A stretch of 64,000 nucleotides of DNA from Martelella sp. AD-3 (GTDB taxonomy: Bacteria > Pseudomonadota > Alphaproteobacteria > Rhizobiales > Rhizobiaceae), in assembly GCF_001578105.1 (NCBI RefSeq), contig NZ_CP014275.1, positions 558,001 to 622,000 of the forward strand, given 5' to 3'. This document shows, piece after piece, positions 43,491 through 52,253 of this stretch. The position numbers and the translations under genes are program-made. Each line of letters starts with the position of its first letter. Position 1 is the first letter of the stretch. Below the pieces are notes generated by a model. That model did no database searches. It saw nothing but the letters and a program-made list of their open reading frames with translations, and was not told the DNA's origin.

Positions 43491-43880
43491 GTGGCGAAAG
43501 CGGAACTTGGCACGAAAAGAACATGCCCGGACACGGGCAAGAAATTCTACGACCTCAACAAGGATCCGGTGGTTTCGCCCTATTCGGGCAATTCCTGGCC
43601 GCTGAGCTATTTTGAGGATGAGGCTTCCATCGCCGTTGTCGAAAGCGAGGAAGAGGAAAACGAGGTTGCGGAAGTCGACGCGGAAAACAGCGACGGCGAA
43701 ATGGGCACGATCGCGGCATCCGACGATGACAGCCCTTCCGACAACATTCCCAATGTGGACGGCGACGACGACGATGATGTGGACGTCGATGACGACGACA
43801 CATTCCTCGAGGCTGATGATGACGATGATGACGATGTCTCCGACATCATCGGCGTTTCGGACGATGACGACGACAACTGA
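43491..43880 (+). CDS. TIGR02300/FYDLN acidic protein
   Basis: A 129-residue protein from GTG 43491 (GAGAGG eight bases before). The start AKAELGTKRTCPDTGKKFYDLN defines the FYDLN_acid family found across alphaproteobacteria. Only the first 45 residues are conserved; the rest is a strongly acidic tail of Asp and Glu runs (DDDDDVDVDDDD, DDDDDDDVSD). The Cys and the Lys-rich front may bind metal or nucleic acid, but no function is known. It stands alone upstream of tRNA-Ala with its own terminator. Confidence 0.85.
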   Translation: MAKAELGTKRTCPDTGKKFYDLNKDPVVSPYSGNSWPLSYFEDEASIAVVESEEEENEVAEVDAENSDGEMGTIAASDDDSPSDNIPNVDGDDDDDVDVDDDDTFLEADDDDDDDVSDIIGVSDDDDDN

Positions 43881-43917
43881 TCCTCTCTGTCGATAGCGTC
43901 GTCGCGACTGACATTTG

Positions 43918-43949
43918 AAACCGCAGGTTCGAAAGAACCGGCGGTTTTT
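43918..43949 (+). terminator. Rho-independent terminator of the FYDLN gene
   Basis: AAACCGC-GGTTC with a GAAA loop pairs with GAACC-GGCGGTTT, followed by TTTTTCTC. It starts 38 bases after the stop codon. Confidence 0.75.
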
Positions 43950-44181
43950 CTCTATGGGCTTATTTTGCCCGGCCGCAACAGGCGTTGGCCCGAAGCTTGA
44001 AATATCTTCGGTTTTCGTCAGGCATGCGGTTCGACGCGGCTCCGCGTGTCTGCGCGGGAGACGGTTCAAGTTTTTTTCAGACAATGTTTTTTAAGGCTTG
44101 CATCCGTCGAAAATCGACAGTAATAAGCCGCCACCCGACGCGAACAACGTCGCTTCGAACCGCTCAGGCGGTTTGGAGAAT

Positions 44182-44257
44182 GGGGCTATAGCTCAGCTGG
44201 GAGAGCGCCTGCATGGCATGCAGGAGGTCAGCGGTTCGATCCCGCTTAGCTCCACCA
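44182..44257 (+). tRNA. tRNA-Ala (anticodon GGC)
   Basis: A complete 76-base cloverleaf: acceptor stem GGGGCTA / TAGCTCC, D-arm with GCTCAGCTGGGAGAGC, anticodon stem CCTGC / GCAGG around loop ATGGCAT (anticodon GGC), T-arm AGCGGTTCGATCCCGCT, and an encoded CCA. It reads GCC and GCU alanine codons. The 3' end is next to a lower-GC stretch and an IS element, typical of an integration target. Confidence 0.93.
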
Positions 44258-44497
44258 ATTTCCTGTTCTTGTAAAATGTCACATAGATTGACCTTTTTGT
44301 GCAGGCTTTGACCCTTTCGGTCACTTGGCTTGAACTTTTGCGCGTATAGAGTCTAGGCTCGTGCTTTTTGCCTTCTTTTCTGAAAGCGAGTAAGCCCGAT
44401 CATCCAGCTTTATAGATCGGCGCTATTTGGGTCCGCAACAAGCTCTCCAAAAGCAGATGGGTCGGCGGAAACCAATCAAGGTAAGGCTTGCTTTTAG

Positions 44498-44728
44498 ATG
44501 ACTGGTGAGAGGTCCCATTTAGGTCCCAAGCATCTCGGACTGCGGGACAGAGCTGCAGCGAACCGGCCGAATGTCAGTCAAAACCTGCTCAACGAACTTG
44601 TTGAGAAGGAGGTTTTGCATAGATGCCTAACCCCAGACAAGTGCGTCAAATCCGCCGACCAAATCCTCGCCGCAATCAAGCGTTTCTGTCAGAAAACAAT
44701 GAACCGAACTTCAGAATCACGTGATTAG
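44498..44728 (+). CDS. Short hypothetical ORF in low-GC remnant
   Basis: A 76-codon frame (MTGERSHLGPKHLG...) with a mid-part that could be helical (VSQNLLNELVEKEVLHRCLTPDKCVKSADQILAAIK). No ribosome site is convincing and I recognise no family. It may be a degraded gene or chance. Confidence 0.2.
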   Translation: MTGERSHLGPKHLGLRDRAAANRPNVSQNLLNELVEKEVLHRCLTPDKCVKSADQILAAIKRFCQKTMNRTSESRD

Positions 44729-44874
44729 AGAAGACAGTCCAAGAGACGGAAGATGATGGAATTCGCGAAATGGCAAAAACGCCATTGGAATGATTGCTCA
44801 TGGCTTCCAAGCGGAACTTGCTGGTAGCGACTATTCAGAATGGGTGGGTGCGCACAAAATAGTGTACTTCAAGG

Positions 44875-45133
44875 TCAGGACTGGACTTCAAGGTAGTCGG
44901 CCGTCAAGCGGCCTGAAACGATGATTCCATATGTCTTCTCGGGCAACTTTCCGTTTCGCAAGTTGTCCCCAGAGCGTTCCCAGGAATAGAAAGGTCCGGT
45001 CCTGATCTTGGCGCGGCCACGGTTCGCCCAGATCTTAGCTTCAGCCTTCGCGCGTGATCTCACTTTCTGGCTAGATGACGATAGAGCAAGCGCGTTCAGC
45101 ATCTCGCCTATTATTTCGCCGGTTGCCGAAAAA
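44875..45133 (-). pseudogene. 3' part of an unknown gene cut by the IS element
   Basis: On the minus strand an open frame runs from the IS boundary through about 85 codons to a stop at 44875 (ends ADYLEVQS). An internal ATG at 45102 gives 75 codons, but the frame is open back to the IS left end, as expected for a gene whose start was cut off. The segment is basic and contains RAKAEAKIWANRGRAKIRTGPFYSW. No family recognised. Confidence 0.35.
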
Positions 45134-45160
45134 GATCGTGTCCCATGACGTGGTGTAGCT
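45134..45160 (+). repeat. IS left terminal inverted repeat
   Basis: 27 bases, the exact reverse complement of 46465-46491. It forms the left end of the IS256-family element. Confidence 0.88.
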
Positions 45161-45198
45161 TAGACGACCACGGCTCATCCCAGAGGGGCGGATGAGTG

Positions 45199-46395
45199 TC
45201 AGCTTGCTGCTGGCAGGCTGATGAGCGGATCATCGCTCATCGTGGCGATTGTCTCAAGTGTCATGTAGCGGGACCTCTGGACGGCCCATTCGTCGTTTTG
45301 CTCCAGAAGCAAGGCACCGACCAGTCTGACGATGGCGTCGTCGTTGGGGAAGATGCCAACGACTTCAGTGCGTCGCTTGATCTCGCCGTTGAGACGCTCG
45401 ATCGGATTTGTCGAATGAAGCTTTGCCCAGTGCTGCCTGGGAAAGGTCATGTAGGCGAGCACGTCCTGTTCGGCGTTGTCCATGAGCGTGGCGAGTTTCG
45501 GCACCTTCGGCCTGATCTGGTCAGCGACATTGCGCCACTGGGTGCTCGCCGCCTCCGGCGTGTCCTGTGCAAACGCGGTGGCGATGAAGGCGGAGACGAC
45601 GCGCCGCCCGCTCTTTCCGGCATGAGCCAATGCGTTTCTCATGAAGTGGACCCTGCAGCGCTGCCAGGTGGCGCAAAGCACCTTCGACACAGCGGCCTTG
45701 ATCCCCTCATGGGCATCGGAGACGACGAGCTTGACGCCCCGCAGCCCGCGCCTGGTCAGGTTGCGAAGGAACTCCGTCCAGACCGGCTCGGCTTCTGATG
45801 TTCCGATCTCCATGCCGAGCACTTCGCGCCGGCCGTCGGTGTTCACGCCCACCGCGATGATGACGGCGACAGAGACGATGCGCCCGCCGCGTCGGACCTT
45901 GAGATAGGTGGCATCGATCCAGAGGTATGGCCATTCGCCTTCGATGGGCCTGTCAAGAAAGGCCTTCACCTTGTCGTCGATCTCCTCGCAGAGCCGAGAG
46001 ACCTGGCTCTTGGAGATGCCAGACATGCCCATGGCCTTCACCAGATCGTCGACGGATCGGGTGGAGACGCCCTGGATATAGGCTTCCTGGATCACCGCCG
46101 TCAGCGCCTTTTCCGCCATCCGGCGCGGTTCGAGGAAGCTCGGGAAATAGCTGCCGGTGCGAAGCTTCGGAATGCGCAGCTCGACGGTTCCTGCACGCGT
46201 TTCCCAATCTCGGTCGCGATAGCCGTTGCGCTGGGCAAGGCGAAAGCCATTCTTCTCGCCGTAACCCGCGCCGGTCTTCGCCCCGACTTCCAGCGCCATC
46301 AACTTCTCGGCGGCAAAGCCGATCATCTCACGGAGCAAATCGGCGTCGGCGCTCTTCTCAACGAGTGAGCGCAGGTTCATCATGTCGTTGGTCAT
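45199..46395 (-). CDS. IS256-family transposase
   Basis: A 398-residue mutator-type transposase with a full DDE core: first Asp in [16 protein letters not shown] (about 177), second in [13 protein letters not shown] (about 242), and Glu in [30 protein letters not shown] (about 345). The N-terminus has the usual [23 protein letters not shown] block. Length and motifs are intact, so it may be active. Positioned centrally between perfect inverted repeats. Confidence 0.93.
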   Translation of the reverse strand: MTNDMMNLRSLVEKSADADLLREMIGFAAEKLMALEVGAKTGAGYGEKNGFRLAQRNGYRDRDWETRAGTVELRIPKLRTGSYFPSFLEPRRMAEKALTAVIQEAYIQGVSTRSVDDLVKAMGMSGISKSQVSRLCEEIDDKVKAFLDRPIEGEWPYLWIDATYLKVRRGGRIVSVAVIIAVGVNTDGRREVLGMEIGTSEAEPVWTEFLRNLTRRGLRGVKLVVSDAHEGIKAAVSKVLCATWQRCRVHFMRNALAHAGKSGRRVVSAFIATAFAQDTPEAASTQWRNVADQIRPKVPKLATLMDNAEQDVLAYMTFPRQHWAKLHSTNPIERLNGEIKRRTEVVGIFPNDDAIVRLVGALLLEQNDEWAVQRSRYMTLETIATMSDDPLISLPAAS

Positions 46396-46464
46396 CGGTG
46401 GTGTCCTTCAGGTTGGTCATAAGCAACCAGACCCTACCGGAAATCACCGATGGCTATGAAATCC

Positions 46465-46491
46465 AGCTACACCACGTCATGGGACACGATC
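46465..46491 (-). repeat. IS right terminal inverted repeat
   Basis: 27 bases, the exact reverse complement of 45134-45160; the right end of the IS256-family element. Confidence 0.88.
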
Positions 46492-46769
46492 AGCAGGCGT
46501 CTCAATCTGCATCGTTCATGACGACGGCAAGATTGTTGTCGAGCGGAAGGTCGCGCCGGGGGCCGCGCCGGGCAGGTTTCCGCAGCCCGGTCGCCGCCGG
46601 CTGATTGAAGACCCAGGGCAAAGCAGGCAAAGCAGGCAATGGTCGAGAGGCCTGCTGCAAAGCCTATCCGGATCGTTCGCCAATTGCTTCTCACGCGCTT
46701 TTGCGGACCGGCGGCGCGCTGGCTTCTCCTGCCCTGCGTTTCGGCAGTTTTCAAGGAAAGCGCTATGCG

Positions 46770-48485
46770 CTAGCGGTCGGCAGATTTTCTCGCACGGCGG
46801 CGGCGCCAGCGCGGGCGGCGCTCGCCGGTCTCCGCCGGGTTGGGAAAGGCGATTTCGACGGTAAGCCCATCCTCGCGATAGTGCCGCTCGATCGTACCCT
46901 GCAGTTCGCCGATGATGTTGGCATCGATCAATCGGGTGCCGAAACCCTTGCGCTCGGGCTTGGCAACGCGCGCGCCGCCTTCCTGCCAGAGGAGCCTCAG
47001 CTTGCGCGCCGCGCCGGTTCCTTCATAGGTCCAGGTGACGTTCAGGTTGCCGCCGTCATTCGCCATTCCGCCATATTTGAGCGCGTTTGTCGCCAGTTCG
47101 TGGAAGGTCAGGCTGAAGGCCTGTGTGGCCTTCTCGTCAAGCTCGGCAGCCGGGCCGGAAACCTCGTAATGGGCATCCGCGTCGCCGAAGACCTGCTCGA
47201 GTTCCTTTGAGAGGAGCTCCCTGAGGTCGGCCCTCTGCCAGCGCGAGCGGGTGAGCACATCCTGCGCCGTGGACATGGCCTGAAGCCGTGCGGCGTAGGA
47301 TTCCATGAACTGGTCGAGGCTTTCTGCATGATAGGCAGTCTGGCGGGCAATGGCGAGCATGCGGGCGATCGAGTTCTTGATCCGGTGCTTCATCTCCTGA
47401 AGCATCAGCTCCCGTTCCTGCAGCGATTTCTGGGTGACCCGCTGGACTTCCCGCGCCGCAGCCAGCGCCTTGATCTGCCATTGGGCGGCGAGGGCAAGCG
47501 CCACTGCCAGCAGCAGGGCGACGGAACCGACGACAAAGGGCGTGATGTCGAACTCGGCCTTCTCGAAGGCGGCGCTCGGCGCCATTTCCAGCACCCAGGT
47601 CCGCCCGGCGATATCGACTTCGCGTGTGACCTCGAGATCGCTGCGCTCCAGGGCGGCGACGAAGGTCGATGACCTGAACAGCGGGGTTCCGGGCGCCTCC
47701 TTGTCGTAGGCCTCGATCGCGACCGGCACGGTCGGGCCGTCGTCCATCACCGCCTGGTAGAGATCGCCGGCGCGGAACGGCGCGTAGATGAAGCCCGAGA
47801 GCGGCAGGTTGCCGTCGGCGGAGTTCGGCCCCTCATCCATCTTGAAGGGCAGGTAGAGCAGGAAGCCCGCCTGCTTCCGCGCGGTGATCTCCTGGACAAG
47901 CTCGACCGGGCCGCTGGCGCGCGGCGTGTCCGTGGCAAAAGAATCTGCCATCGCCTCCCGTCGCACCGGTTCGCTGTACATGTCGAAGCCGATCGCCGCA
48001 CGGTTGCGCTCGTCTTCCGGCTCGAGCAGGACGATGGCGGCACGGTAATCCTGATCGGTCTCCGGCCAGATCGCGATGTCATCGCTGTAAAAACGCGCGA
48101 TCATGTCCTCGGCCTTGGCCTCGTTGCCGGCGTAGACCATGCGGGCAAACCCGATGCCCTGGATGCCGTCATAGCGGCCTTCTGTATCAAGGCCCTCGAC
48201 ATAGGTCCGGAAAGCCTCCCGGTCGACCATCCCGTCGGTCGCCTCGAAAAAGGCCTTAGTCGCCTCCAGGAGCGACATGTGCTGGTAGAAGCGTGAGACG
48301 ATGCGGTCGACGGCATCGCCGGCGACCATCTCGAACTTGGCGCGCCGTTCGACCTCGGAGGCCCGGTAGATCGAAAACGACATGCCAAGGCCGATCGCGG
48401 CAACGACGACGAACACCAGTGCCGGCAAAAGCCGGTTCGGCGAAGGAAACCCGACCGCTCCAACTCTATCGAAAATCTTTCGCAT
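46770..48485 (-). CDS. CHASE-domain HWE-type sensor histidine kinase
   Basis: A 571-residue membrane sensor kinase. The first membrane helix (LLPALVFVVVAAIGLGMSFSIY, about 19-40) and a second (ITPFVVGSVALLLAVALAL, about 320-340) enclose a periplasmic CHASE domain with conserved YDGIQGIGFARMV. The cytoplasmic part is HWE/HisKA_2-like: phospho-His in LQEMKHRIKNSIARMLAIARQTA, N-box HELATNALKYGG, and LRLLWQEGG, the W-x-E signature. Kinases of this class often feed the PhyR/EcfG stress response. Stress-promoter genes csbD and DUF1328 lie next to it. No response regulator is adjacent. Confidence 0.88.
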   Translation of the reverse strand: MRKIFDRVGAVGFPSPNRLLPALVFVVVAAIGLGMSFSIYRASEVERRAKFEMVAGDAVDRIVSRFYQHMSLLEATKAFFEATDGMVDREAFRTYVEGLDTEGRYDGIQGIGFARMVYAGNEAKAEDMIARFYSDDIAIWPETDQDYRAAIVLLEPEDERNRAAIGFDMYSEPVRREAMADSFATDTPRASGPVELVQEITARKQAGFLLYLPFKMDEGPNSADGNLPLSGFIYAPFRAGDLYQAVMDDGPTVPVAIEAYDKEAPGTPLFRSSTFVAALERSDLEVTREVDIAGRTWVLEMAPSAAFEKAEFDITPFVVGSVALLLAVALALAAQWQIKALAAAREVQRVTQKSLQERELMLQEMKHRIKNSIARMLAIARQTAYHAESLDQFMESYAARLQAMSTAQDVLTRSRWQRADLRELLSKELEQVFGDADAHYEVSGPAAELDEKATQAFSLTFHELATNALKYGGMANDGGNLNVTWTYEGTGAARKLRLLWQEGGARVAKPERKGFGTRLIDANIIGELQGTIERHYREDGLTVEIAFPNPAETGERRPRWRRRRARKSADR

Positions 48486-48739
48486 GCTTTTTCGCGGCTG
48501 ACCTAGATTGCAGGTTTGAACGCCGTTCCCGTTCCATTTCGCCCTGTCGGCGAAAATGTCTCTTTTTCAATGATGTTTCGCCGATAAAACGCTCTGTTGG
48601 CAAACGTCCGGCCAAGGTGGCGGGTAAGCGCCTGCCGAAATAAAAAACGAAGCGCTTTGATTTACATCCCCTGTTTTTCAGATGTTGTCAATCAACCTGC
48701 CGCCGCCTTCAAAGGTCCGCCTAAACCTCCCGTCGTCAC

Positions 48740-48765
48740 GGAACCGCAGCGATCCGTCGCGCGTT
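48740..48765 (+). promoter_or_regulatory. EcfG-type general stress promoter for csbD
   Basis: GGAAC, 17 bases, CGTT, 41 bases before the csbD start. It matches the sigma-EcfG consensus exactly. The rest of 48486-48739 shows no gene; the kinase promoter must lie at its left end. Confidence 0.8.
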
Positions 48766-48806
48766 TACCCAACCGAACGACAAAGCAAGCTGAAAGGAGC
48801 AGGCTT

Positions 48807-49007
48807 ATGAACTGGGATCGTATCGAAGGCAACTGGAAGCAGTTTACGGGTGAGGCACAGGCCCAGTGGGGCAAGCTGACCAATGACGACCTGGACGTCG
48901 TCGCGGGCAATCGCGAAAAGCTCGTCGGCAAGATTCAGGAGCGTTACGGCAAGGAACGTGACGAGGCCGAACGCGACGTCGACACCTGGATGTCGCGCAT
49001 GAACTGA
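48807..49007 (+). CDS. CsbD-family stress protein
   Basis: A 66-residue CsbD-family protein: MNWDRIEGNWKQFTGEAQAQWGKLTNDDL is the family opening and ERDEAERDVDTW the end. Small, hydrophilic and helical; function unknown, but CsbD genes are under general stress control in many bacteria. The ATG 48807 has AAAGGAGC upstream and lies behind an EcfG-type promoter. Confidence 0.9.
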   Translation: MNWDRIEGNWKQFTGEAQAQWGKLTNDDLDVVAGNREKLVGKIQERYGKERDEAERDVDTWMSRMN

Positions 49008-49032
49008 TCGCGAAAGCGACGGACCAAACGAA

Positions 49033-49063
49033 GGCAGTGGCGGAGACGCCGCTGCCTTTTTCG
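49033..49063 (+). terminator. Rho-independent terminator of csbD
   Basis: GGCAGTGGC / GCCGCTGCC stem, then TTTTTCG, 25 bases past the csbD stop. Confidence 0.75.
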
Positions 49064-49098
49064 TATCTGCTTTCGAATAAGGCGACGACAAACGAAAA

Positions 49099-49122
49099 GC
49101 GGGCCTTCCGGAGAAGGCCCGC
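49099..49122 (-). terminator. Terminator of the DUF1328 gene
   Basis: GCGGGCCTT / AAGGCCCGC, a 9-base stem with a 6-base loop. On the minus strand TTTTCGTTTG follows. It ends the gene at 49148-49312. Confidence 0.75.
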
Positions 49123-49147
49123 TTCGAAGTCCGCTCGCGAGGGGGCC

Positions 49148-49312
49148 TCACCGGCTGCGCGCGAAGTTGACGATCACCGCAACGGCGAAGAACAGGAGGA
49201 AGAGGAAGAAAAGAATCTGGGCGATACCCGCGGATGCGCCGGCGATACCGCCGAAGCCGAGTGCGGCGGCAACAAGGGCAATGACCAGAAAGACAGCGGC
49301 ATAGTAAAGCAT
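49148..49312 (-). CDS. DUF1328 small membrane protein
   Basis: A 54-residue protein beginning [22 protein letters not shown], with two hydrophobic helices separated by a Gly/Ala turn ([10 protein letters not shown]) and a basic end (NFARSR). This is the DUF1328/YtjA family. It is too short to be found by length cutoff. It has its own EcfG-type promoter (49341-49365) and a strong terminator. Likely a stress-related inner-membrane protein; function unknown. Confidence 0.85.
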   Translation of the reverse strand: MLYYAAVFLVIALVAAALGFGGIAGASAGIAQILFFLFLLFFAVAVIVNFARSR

Positions 49313-49340
49313 GATACTCTCCTTTGTTTCATGCAGGAAA

Positions 49341-49365
49341 AACGCCTTCTCGCTGCCTCAGTTCC
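49341..49365 (-). promoter_or_regulatory. EcfG-type general stress promoter for the DUF1328 gene
   Basis: Minus-strand GGAAC, 16 bases, CGTT, 28 bases before the start codon at 49312. Exact match to the consensus. Confidence 0.78.
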
Positions 49366-49561
49366 CCCCGAAGCGCAAAAAGGCGGTCGCCGCCGCCCGA
49401 AACTGCCGGCAGCTTCCGGCTTTGGCAGGAGGTTTTGATTCACGGGAACACGGGGACGAAACCCGCGCCGAACAGACGGCTCTCCGCCGGGATGGAGAGC
49501 CTCTCTCTTTTGATCGAACGATCATTGGCGCGCCTGCCGAATCCCTGTATCTCTTGCCGTC

Positions 49562-51430
49562 ATGATATTTCAGCGCATTGCAGCATTGTTCGAGCGGTGG
49601 ATCGACCCGCTGGCCGACCGCGCGCCGGAGCAGCCGCCGGAGAAGCTGTTTGCTTTTCTCTGGTTCTTTCTGCGCCAGGCGAAATGGCCGTTCTTTGCCA
49701 TGCTCGTCGTCGGCGGCGGCGTTGCGGTCATGGAATCGGCTTCCTTCTGGTTCATGGGCGTGCTGATCGACATACTCGACGGCACGTCGCGCGAAGCCGG
49801 CTGGTCTGGACTGATGGCCGAACACGGCCCGGCGCTCATCGGTATGGCCTTTGCCATGGTTGTCGTCCGGGTGGGGCTTACCACGCTGCAGATGCTGATC
49901 GAGGAACAGACGATCGTTCCCGGCTTCAATAATCTTGTGCGCTGGCAGTCCTATCGCTATGTCGCACGTCAGTCGCTCGACTTTTTCCAGAATGATTTTG
50001 CCGGCCGGATCGTGACCAAGGTGACGGCGGCCGGCCAGTCGATCGGCGATCTGATGTCGTCGCTTCTGCAGGTCGTCTGGTTCATGGCGATCTACGCGAT
50101 ATCGACCATGGCGCTGGTGGCCGCGCTTGATTGGCGGCTGGCGGCGTTGATCGCGCTGTGGATCGCGATCTTCGCGGTGCTGGCGCGCTTCTTCGTGCCG
50201 CGCATCCGGGAGAATGCCCGTGAACTGGCCGAAGCCAATTCGATGATGTCCGGCCGGATGGTCGATTCCTTTTCCAATATCCTGACGCTCAAGCTCTTCG
50301 GCAGCGACGAAGGCAATGACGTCTATATGCGCGGCGGCTTCGAACGCCTGATCGCGCGCGTTCAGGTCTTTACGCGGCTGATCACCGGAGTGAGAGCCTC
50401 TCTCAGCCTGTTGTCGGGCGTGATGATCACCGCCATCGCGGCGCTTTCGGTGCATTTGTGGTTCTCGAGCGACATATCCTCGGGCGACGTCGCCTTCACG
50501 CTCGGCCTGTCGCTTCGATTGTCCATGCTGCTCGGGCGGTTGATGATGCAGCTGAACGGCATCATGCGCGCCATCGGCACGATCCAGAACTCGGCCGAGC
50601 TGATTTCGCAGCCGATCGGCCTTGTTGACAAGCCGGATGCCGTGCCGCTCGTCATGCGCAGCCCAGAAATCCGCTTTGATCATGTCAGCTTCGGCTATGA
50701 CGGCGGCAAGGGCGTGATCCGCGATCTTGTCCTTGACATTCGGGCGGGCGAAAAGGTCGGCATCGTCGGCCGGTCCGGCGCGGGCAAGTCCACGCTCGTC
50801 AACCTTCTGCTCCGTTTCTATGACGTTGACAGCGGGCGGATCCTGATCGACGGGCAGGATGTCGCCGAGGTTACCCAGGAGAGCCTGCGCGCGCAGATCG
50901 GCATGGTGACCCAGGATACCGGCCTTCTTCATCGCCCGATCCGCGACAATATCCGTTTCGGCAATGAAAACGCCGATGATGACATGCTCTGGGAGGCCGT
51001 CGAGCGGGCGGAAGCCGACGGCTTTATCGCCGATCTTGCCGATTTGCGCGGACGCCGGGGCCTTGATGCCTATGTCGGCGAACGCGGGGTGAAATTGTCC
51101 GGCGGCCAGCGCCAGCGCATCGCGATTTCGCGGGTGATGCTGAAGGACGCGCCGATCCTTGTCCTCGACGAGGCGACATCGGCCCTTGATTCGGAGGTGG
51201 AGGCCGCCATCCAGGCCAATCTGATGAAGCTGATGGAGGGCAAGACGGTGCTCGCCATCGCCCATCGCCTGTCGACGATCGCCGCGCTTGACCGGCTGAT
51301 CGTTATGGACAAGGGCCGGATCGTGGAGCAGGGCACGCACGAGGCGCTGATCGAAAGGGGCGGCCTCTATGCGTCGCTGTGGGCCCGCCAGTCCGGGGGT
51401 TTTCTGCCGGAGCTTGCCGAGGAGGAATAG
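49562..51430 (+). CDS. ABC exporter, fused permease and ATPase
   Basis: A 622-residue half-transporter of the MsbA/multidrug type. Six membrane helices (first FFAMLVVGGGVAVMESASFWFMG) are followed by the ATPase domain: Walker A GRSGAGKSTLV (about 401), Q-loop VTQDTGLLHRP, signature [15 protein letters not shown] and Walker B ILVLDEATSALDSEVE, with HRLSTIAALDRL. It exports a lipid or hydrophobic compound from the cytoplasm. It is alone. Substrate not predictable. Confidence 0.9.
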   Translation: MIFQRIAALFERWIDPLADRAPEQPPEKLFAFLWFFLRQAKWPFFAMLVVGGGVAVMESASFWFMGVLIDILDGTSREAGWSGLMAEHGPALIGMAFAMVVVRVGLTTLQMLIEEQTIVPGFNNLVRWQSYRYVARQSLDFFQNDFAGRIVTKVTAAGQSIGDLMSSLLQVVWFMAIYAISTMALVAALDWRLAALIALWIAIFAVLARFFVPRIRENARELAEANSMMSGRMVDSFSNILTLKLFGSDEGNDVYMRGGFERLIARVQVFTRLITGVRASLSLLSGVMITAIAALSVHLWFSSDISSGDVAFTLGLSLRLSMLLGRLMMQLNGIMRAIGTIQNSAELISQPIGLVDKPDAVPLVMRSPEIRFDHVSFGYDGGKGVIRDLVLDIRAGEKVGIVGRSGAGKSTLVNLLLRFYDVDSGRILIDGQDVAEVTQESLRAQIGMVTQDTGLLHRPIRDNIRFGNENADDDMLWEAVERAEADGFIADLADLRGRRGLDAYVGERGVKLSGGQRQRIAISRVMLKDAPILVLDEATSALDSEVEAAIQANLMKLMEGKTVLAIAHRLSTIAALDRLIVMDKGRIVEQGTHEALIERGGLYASLWARQSGGFLPELAEEE

Positions 51431-51657
51431 GGCCGGGTCGGTTTCGGCGCGCCGGCAAGGAGGGCGCATTTTCCGGTCGGTTCCGCCTGGTGCCTTTCCG
51501 ATAACCATTGCCTGTGATTGAAATCGGTCAAACACTGGACATCCTGAATAATCATGCATAAAACTTGGCGATCATATGAACGTTGCCCAGGCGCTTTCGT
51601 TACGGCGAAGGAGGGACGTCACCGCAGGCAACGGCATCAGCTGATGGAGGGATAGCG

Positions 51658-52236
51658 GTGCAAGACGAGACTGTTTCGACGGATCATTCCGGCGAACCGA
51701 CCCGGCGCGATTTTTTGTATCTGACAACCGGCGTGGCTGCTGCCGTGGGCGCGGCCGCCGTTGCCTGGCCGTTCATCGACCAGATGCGGCCGGATGCCTC
51801 GACGCTGGCCCTTTCGACCGTCGAAGTGGACGTATCCAGTCTCGAGCCTGGAATGTCGTTGACGGTTAAATGGCGCGGCAAGCCGGTTTTCATCCGCAAC
51901 CGCACGGAACGCGAGATCGAGGAGGCGAAGGAGGTGCCGCTCTCCGAGCTCAAGGACCCGGAGGCGCGCAACGAGAACCTTCCGGCAGGATCGCCGGCGA
52001 CCGATGTCGACCGTTCCGCCGGAGAGGCCAAGGAGAACTGGATCGTTATGATCGGGTCCTGCACCCATCTCGGCTGTATTCCGCTTGGCCAGGCCGGCGA
52101 TTTCGGCGGGTGGTTCTGTCCCTGTCATGGCTCGCACTACGACACGGCGGGCCGGATCCGCAAAGGCCCCGCGCCGCAGAACCTTGCCATACCGCTATAC
52201 GAATTTACGTCCGACACTGTGATCAGGATCGGTTGA
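51658..52236 (+). CDS. petA: Ubiquinol-cytochrome c reductase Rieske iron-sulfur subunit
   Basis: A 192-residue Rieske protein of the cytochrome bc1 complex. The GTG start at 51658 has GGAGG at the right distance and gives a twin-arginine signal ([25 protein letters not shown]). The 2Fe-2S ligands are in [12 protein letters not shown] and [10 protein letters not shown]. It passes electrons from ubiquinol to cytochrome c1. First gene of petABC. A longer frame adds 25 odd residues before this start. Confidence 0.93.
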   Translation: MQDETVSTDHSGEPTRRDFLYLTTGVAAAVGAAAVAWPFIDQMRPDASTLALSTVEVDVSSLEPGMSLTVKWRGKPVFIRNRTEREIEEAKEVPLSELKDPEARNENLPAGSPATDVDRSAGEAKENWIVMIGSCTHLGCIPLGQAGDFGGWFCPCHGSHYDTAGRIRKGPAPQNLAIPLYEFTSDTVIRIG

Positions 52237-52253
52237 GGGGGAGAGACTGAATC

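Larger units (their letters stand above)
44258..45133. other. Lower-GC stretch between tRNA-Ala and the IS element
   Basis: By eye this region is closer to half GC, well below its surroundings. It has no gene I can name. Short frames exist (a 76-codon frame at 44498-44728, plus strand, with no recognised homology) and one cut gene tail at 44875-45133. It looks like the remnant of a mobile island next to the tRNA. No integrase is visible. Confidence 0.5.
45134..46491 (-). mobile_element. Complete IS256-family insertion sequence
   Basis: A 1358-base element bounded by perfect 27-base inverted repeats (45134-45160 and 46465-46491, outer end GATCGTGTCCCATGACG). It carries one transposase gene on the minus strand. 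IS256 elements usually make an 8-9 base target duplication. The flanking eight bases are CCGAAAAA on the left and AGCAGGCG on the right, which do not match, so a later rearrangement or one-ended event is likely. Confidence 0.88.

Noticed and set aside
43607..43876. A serine-rich antisense frame inside the FYDLN gene
   Set aside because: Serine runs arise from reading GAC/GAT repeats of the acidic tail backwards.
49358..51559. A 733-codon open frame antisense to the ABC exporter
   Set aside because: The exporter on the plus strand has all ABC motifs. The antisense frame has none and is compositionally typical of a shadow.
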